A DNA stretch of 64,000 nucleotides from Oscillatoria acuminata PCC 6304 (GTDB lineage Bacteria; Cyanobacteriota; Cyanobacteriia; Cyanobacteriales; Laspinemataceae). Position numbers and translations under genes: made by a program. Positions 62,015 through 64,000 of the stretch are shown here, piece after piece. The notes beneath the pieces were generated by a model that saw nothing but the letters and a program-made list of their open reading frames with translations, was not told the origin of the DNA and made no database searches. Each line of letters starts with the position of its first letter. Position 1 is the first letter of the stretch. Location: positions 3,658,001 to 3,722,000 of the forward strand of contig NC_019693.1 of assembly GCF_000317105.1 (NCBI RefSeq), given 5' to 3'.

Positions 62015-62413
62015 AGTGGTTATTTAATAAAAGCGTGACAACAACGGTAGATGGATTTATTCTAAGCCCTCGGTCGGATGACATATATTTGCCCCCCGGG
62101 TCAGACTAGAACGGATTTTGATTAATTTGGAGTCTTCCTAGTATTGTAGCAACGGATAACGTTTGGGGATTGAACCGTTTTCCACCGAACCCAGTCAAAA
62201 CAATAAGGAGTCCGGCATCCTTGCGCACAGAGCACATTTCTATCCATCTCCTGCATCCTTAAGATATTGAAATTAACTTCGGCTTAAACAATTACGGTCT
62301 GCTAAGCGATCATTATGCTGTCTCAATCTCCCCCATCCATTCGCCAAGGGTCCCAGCAGCAGTGGGATAGTCCAATTCAGCACAACCCACAAAACCGATC
62401 GCTGGGCATCTCC
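62015..62413. other. Intergenic stretch before the RND adaptor
   Basis: About 400 bases between divergent genes, if the adaptor starts at 62414. The region must hold its promoter. No repeat family member seen. Confidence 0.35.
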
Positions 62414-63670
62414 ATGAGAACCGGGCGGCTGTTCTTCTGCATGGCGATCGCCGTGGGATTAGTGGGATGTCCAGGCATTTTTAACCGAGAGGCGGAAGGC
62501 CAACAAGCCAGCCCGGGTGGGTCCAGAGAACGACAACGGGGACCCAGTTCTCCCAGTGTTGAGGTGGCCCTCGCCCGCACGGATACCTTACGCGAACCCC
62601 TGGTTTATAGCGGCAATACAGAACCCTTTCGAGAGGTCTCTGTCCGCGCCCAAACTGAGGGACGCTTACTTGACCTCACGGTAGACCTAGGCGATCGCGT
62701 TGAACAAGGAGAAATCCTCGCCCAACTCGATGGCACCCTTTTAGAAATCTCCCTCGGAGAAGCCGAAGCCGAATTAGCCGCCCGAGAATCCGATGTGGTC
62801 CGCGCCCGCAATGAAGTCAGAAATGCCCAAGTCCAGTTGGATCAAGCCCTGGTGGAACTCCAACAGGCTCAAAAAGATGCAGAACGGTTCCTTAATTTAG
62901 CGGCTGAAGGGGCAGTTTCTCGTCAACAGGGAGAACTGGCTGAAACGGAAGCCCAAGTGGCGGCGCAAACTGTGCGATCGGCCCGAGAACAGATTCTGAT
63001 CGAACAAGAATCGGTGAGTAGTGCCGAACAACGGGTGAAGGCCCAACGGGGTGTGGTCGCCCAAGCGCGGGAACGCCGGTCTTATGCCTTTTTACGGTCC
63101 CCGATTACTGGCGTGGTTCTCGATCGCCTGACGGAACCCGGAAACCTCGTCCAACCGGGGGGCGATGTCTTACAACTTGGCGATTTTAGTCAGGTGAAGG
63201 CGATCGTTCCTGTGGCCGAACTGGCCTTAGCCCAGATTCGCGTGGGACAACCCGTGACTGTCAGTTTAGACGCCTTGGGCGGGGAAGTGGTCGAAGGCCG
63301 AGTCAGTCGCATTTCTCCAGTCTCCAATGTGGAAACGCGCCAAATTCCGGTGGAAGTGACCATTCCTAACCCCGATGGCCGGATTGGGAGTGGGTTACTG
63401 GTTCGGGTGACCTTTGACACCCAAACCACAGAACGAGTCGTCATTCCAGAAAACGCCTTGCAAGGGGAAGAGGAAAATACCGTGTTTGTACTTCAGGAGG
63501 CAGAGGGAACCGCCACCGTGGAAGCACGAACAGTCCAAATTGGGGAACGCCTGAATAATCAGGTGGAAATTCTCTCGGGACTTTCCCCGGGGGAACGCTA
63601 TGTAATCCGCAGCAGTCGCCCCCTGGCAAGCGGGGATGAGGTGCGCTTGAGTGCCTTGTCGGAATCATAA
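62414..63670 (+). CDS. RND efflux periplasmic adaptor (HlyD/MexA family) lipoprotein
   Basis: About 418 residues from the ATG at 62414 (MRTGRLFFCMAIAVGLVGC), which makes a lipoprotein signal ending in Cys19; a frame back to 62315 exists but would hide the signal. Domains in order: barrel-sandwich lipoyl half (SVRAQTEGRLLDLTVDLGDRVEQGEILAQLD), a long alpha hairpin, second lipoyl half (LRSPITGVVLDRLTEPGNLV), beta barrel (VKAIVPVAELALAQIRVGQPVTVS), and membrane-proximal domain. It joins an inner-membrane RND pump to an outer-membrane channel. The pump gene begins at 63912. Confidence 0.92.
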   Translation: MRTGRLFFCMAIAVGLVGCPGIFNREAEGQQASPGGSRERQRGPSSPSVEVALARTDTLREPLVYSGNTEPFREVSVRAQTEGRLLDLTVDLGDRVEQGEILAQLDGTLLEISLGEAEAELAARESDVVRARNEVRNAQVQLDQALVELQQAQKDAERFLNLAAEGAVSRQQGELAETEAQVAAQTVRSAREQILIEQESVSSAEQRVKAQRGVVAQARERRSYAFLRSPITGVVLDRLTEPGNLVQPGGDVLQLGDFSQVKAIVPVAELALAQIRVGQPVTVSLDALGGEVVEGRVSRISPVSNVETRQIPVEVTIPNPDGRIGSGLLVRVTFDTQTTERVVIPENALQGEEENTVFVLQEAEGTATVEARTVQIGERLNNQVEILSGLSPGERYVIRSSRPLASGDEVRLSALSES

Positions 63671-63743
63671 ATTGGGCGTGGTTTTCCTCCTCTTAAAGGA
63701 AATTTATTAAACGGCCAGGGCTGGCAGTTTGCTCTTTTCAAAG

Positions 63744-63766
63744 TCCCTCTCCTCTGAGGAGAGGGA
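63744..63766. repeat. TCCCTCTCCTC palindrome
   Basis: An 11-bp perfect inverted pair TCCCTCTCCTC / GAGGAGAGGGA, similar to the hairpins inside the family A MITEs. It is in the 241-base spacer between the adaptor and pump genes. Confidence 0.6.
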
Positions 63767-63911
63767 TTTAGGGAGAGGTTCTTTATCCTAGGGAATTGAG
63801 GCGATCGCCATCGAATGTGCTGCCACCCTTGTTTCATCCCACTTTTAAATCATGAATGGTCCGTGAATCTCTCCCCCACGGGCTAAATGTTCACCATTAA
63901 AACCCGAAAAT

Positions 63912-64000
63912 ATGAATGGATTCAGCATCAGTGCAACCGCAATTCGCCAGCATATTGGCACTTTGGCCCTCGCCACTACGGCGATCGTCCTGGGAATTTT
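63912..64000 (+). CDS. RND efflux pump subunit, 5' part only
   Basis: Starts at ATG 63912 and runs off the window after 29 codons: MNGFSISATAIRQHIGTLAL then ATTAIVLGI. The pattern (short polar start, then the first membrane helix) matches the N-terminus of AcrB-type pumps, and it follows the MexA-like adaptor gene 241 bases earlier. The rest is outside the window. Confidence 0.7.
   Translation, partial: MNGFSISATAIRQHIGTLALATTAIVLGI

Overview
The window comes from a cyanobacterium, most likely a filamentous, non-heterocystous Oscillatoriales-type organism. The evidence is the very frequent HIP1-type octamer GCGATCGC, Psb27, the NDH-1 subunits NdhA/I/G/E in cyanobacterial order, a bilin-type GAF receptor, and cyanobacteria-specific families (DUF4278, DUF3181, DUF3370, DUF928, Psb27). 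The species cannot be named from the sequence alone.

Layout. 1-5.5 kb: two multi-domain hybrid histidine kinases, the first cut by the window edge. 5.5-7.8 kb: a CodA-type deaminase whose active site suggests 5-methylcytosine as substrate, with a DMT-type permease just upstream. 8.3-13.7 kb: a pentapeptide-repeat protein, a long TPR protein, a DUF4278 protein, a secreted repeat protein, SmpB and ribosomal protein S21. 14.6-21.3 kb: a bilin-GAF/GGDEF/EAL protein, an acyltransferase, a GHL10-type glycosyl hydrolase and a GT4 glycosyltransferase. 22.1-28.9 kb: tRNA-Ser, two secreted/outer-membrane-like proteins, a beta-lactamase-fold protein with a lone TnpB element inserted directly upstream, an NlpC/P60 peptidase and its broken copy, and an unlisted 53-residue membrane protein between them. 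29.2-39.5 kb: MFS transporter, tRNA-Arg, moaC, DUF3181, sixA, citrate synthase, ndhA-I-G-E, NAD kinase. 41-49.4 kb: HATPase-like protein, a second GHL protein, psb27, gpmI-secG, a MATE transporter, a TPR protein. 50.2-57.2 kb: a third GHL protein, Uma2, DUF3370, a membrane NlpC/P60 protein, a HAD phosphatase. 57.5-64 kb: the most unusual locus, then DUF928 and the start of an RND efflux operon.

Most unusual coding locus: 57471-61151. An 839-residue protein joins a cyclic-nucleotide-binding domain, a sigma-54-activator-like AAA+ domain that has lost Walker B and GAFTGA, and a NapH/NosR-type membrane polyferredoxin. It is followed 63 bases later by an FtsZ-family GTPase that lacks the N-terminal extension of known cyanobacterial FtsZ. 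This reads like a redox/nucleotide sensor linked to a tubulin-family polymer. The link is an inference from gene order.

Mobile and repeated DNA is abundant. A MITE family with terminal repeats GGGAGCATCTC has three complete copies, each flanked by a perfect 8-bp target duplication (8060-8246, 27080-27221, 52105-52214). A second family with ends related to ATACNNAATCCGG occurs four times. Several long perfect palindromes and tandem repeats fill the intergenic regions.
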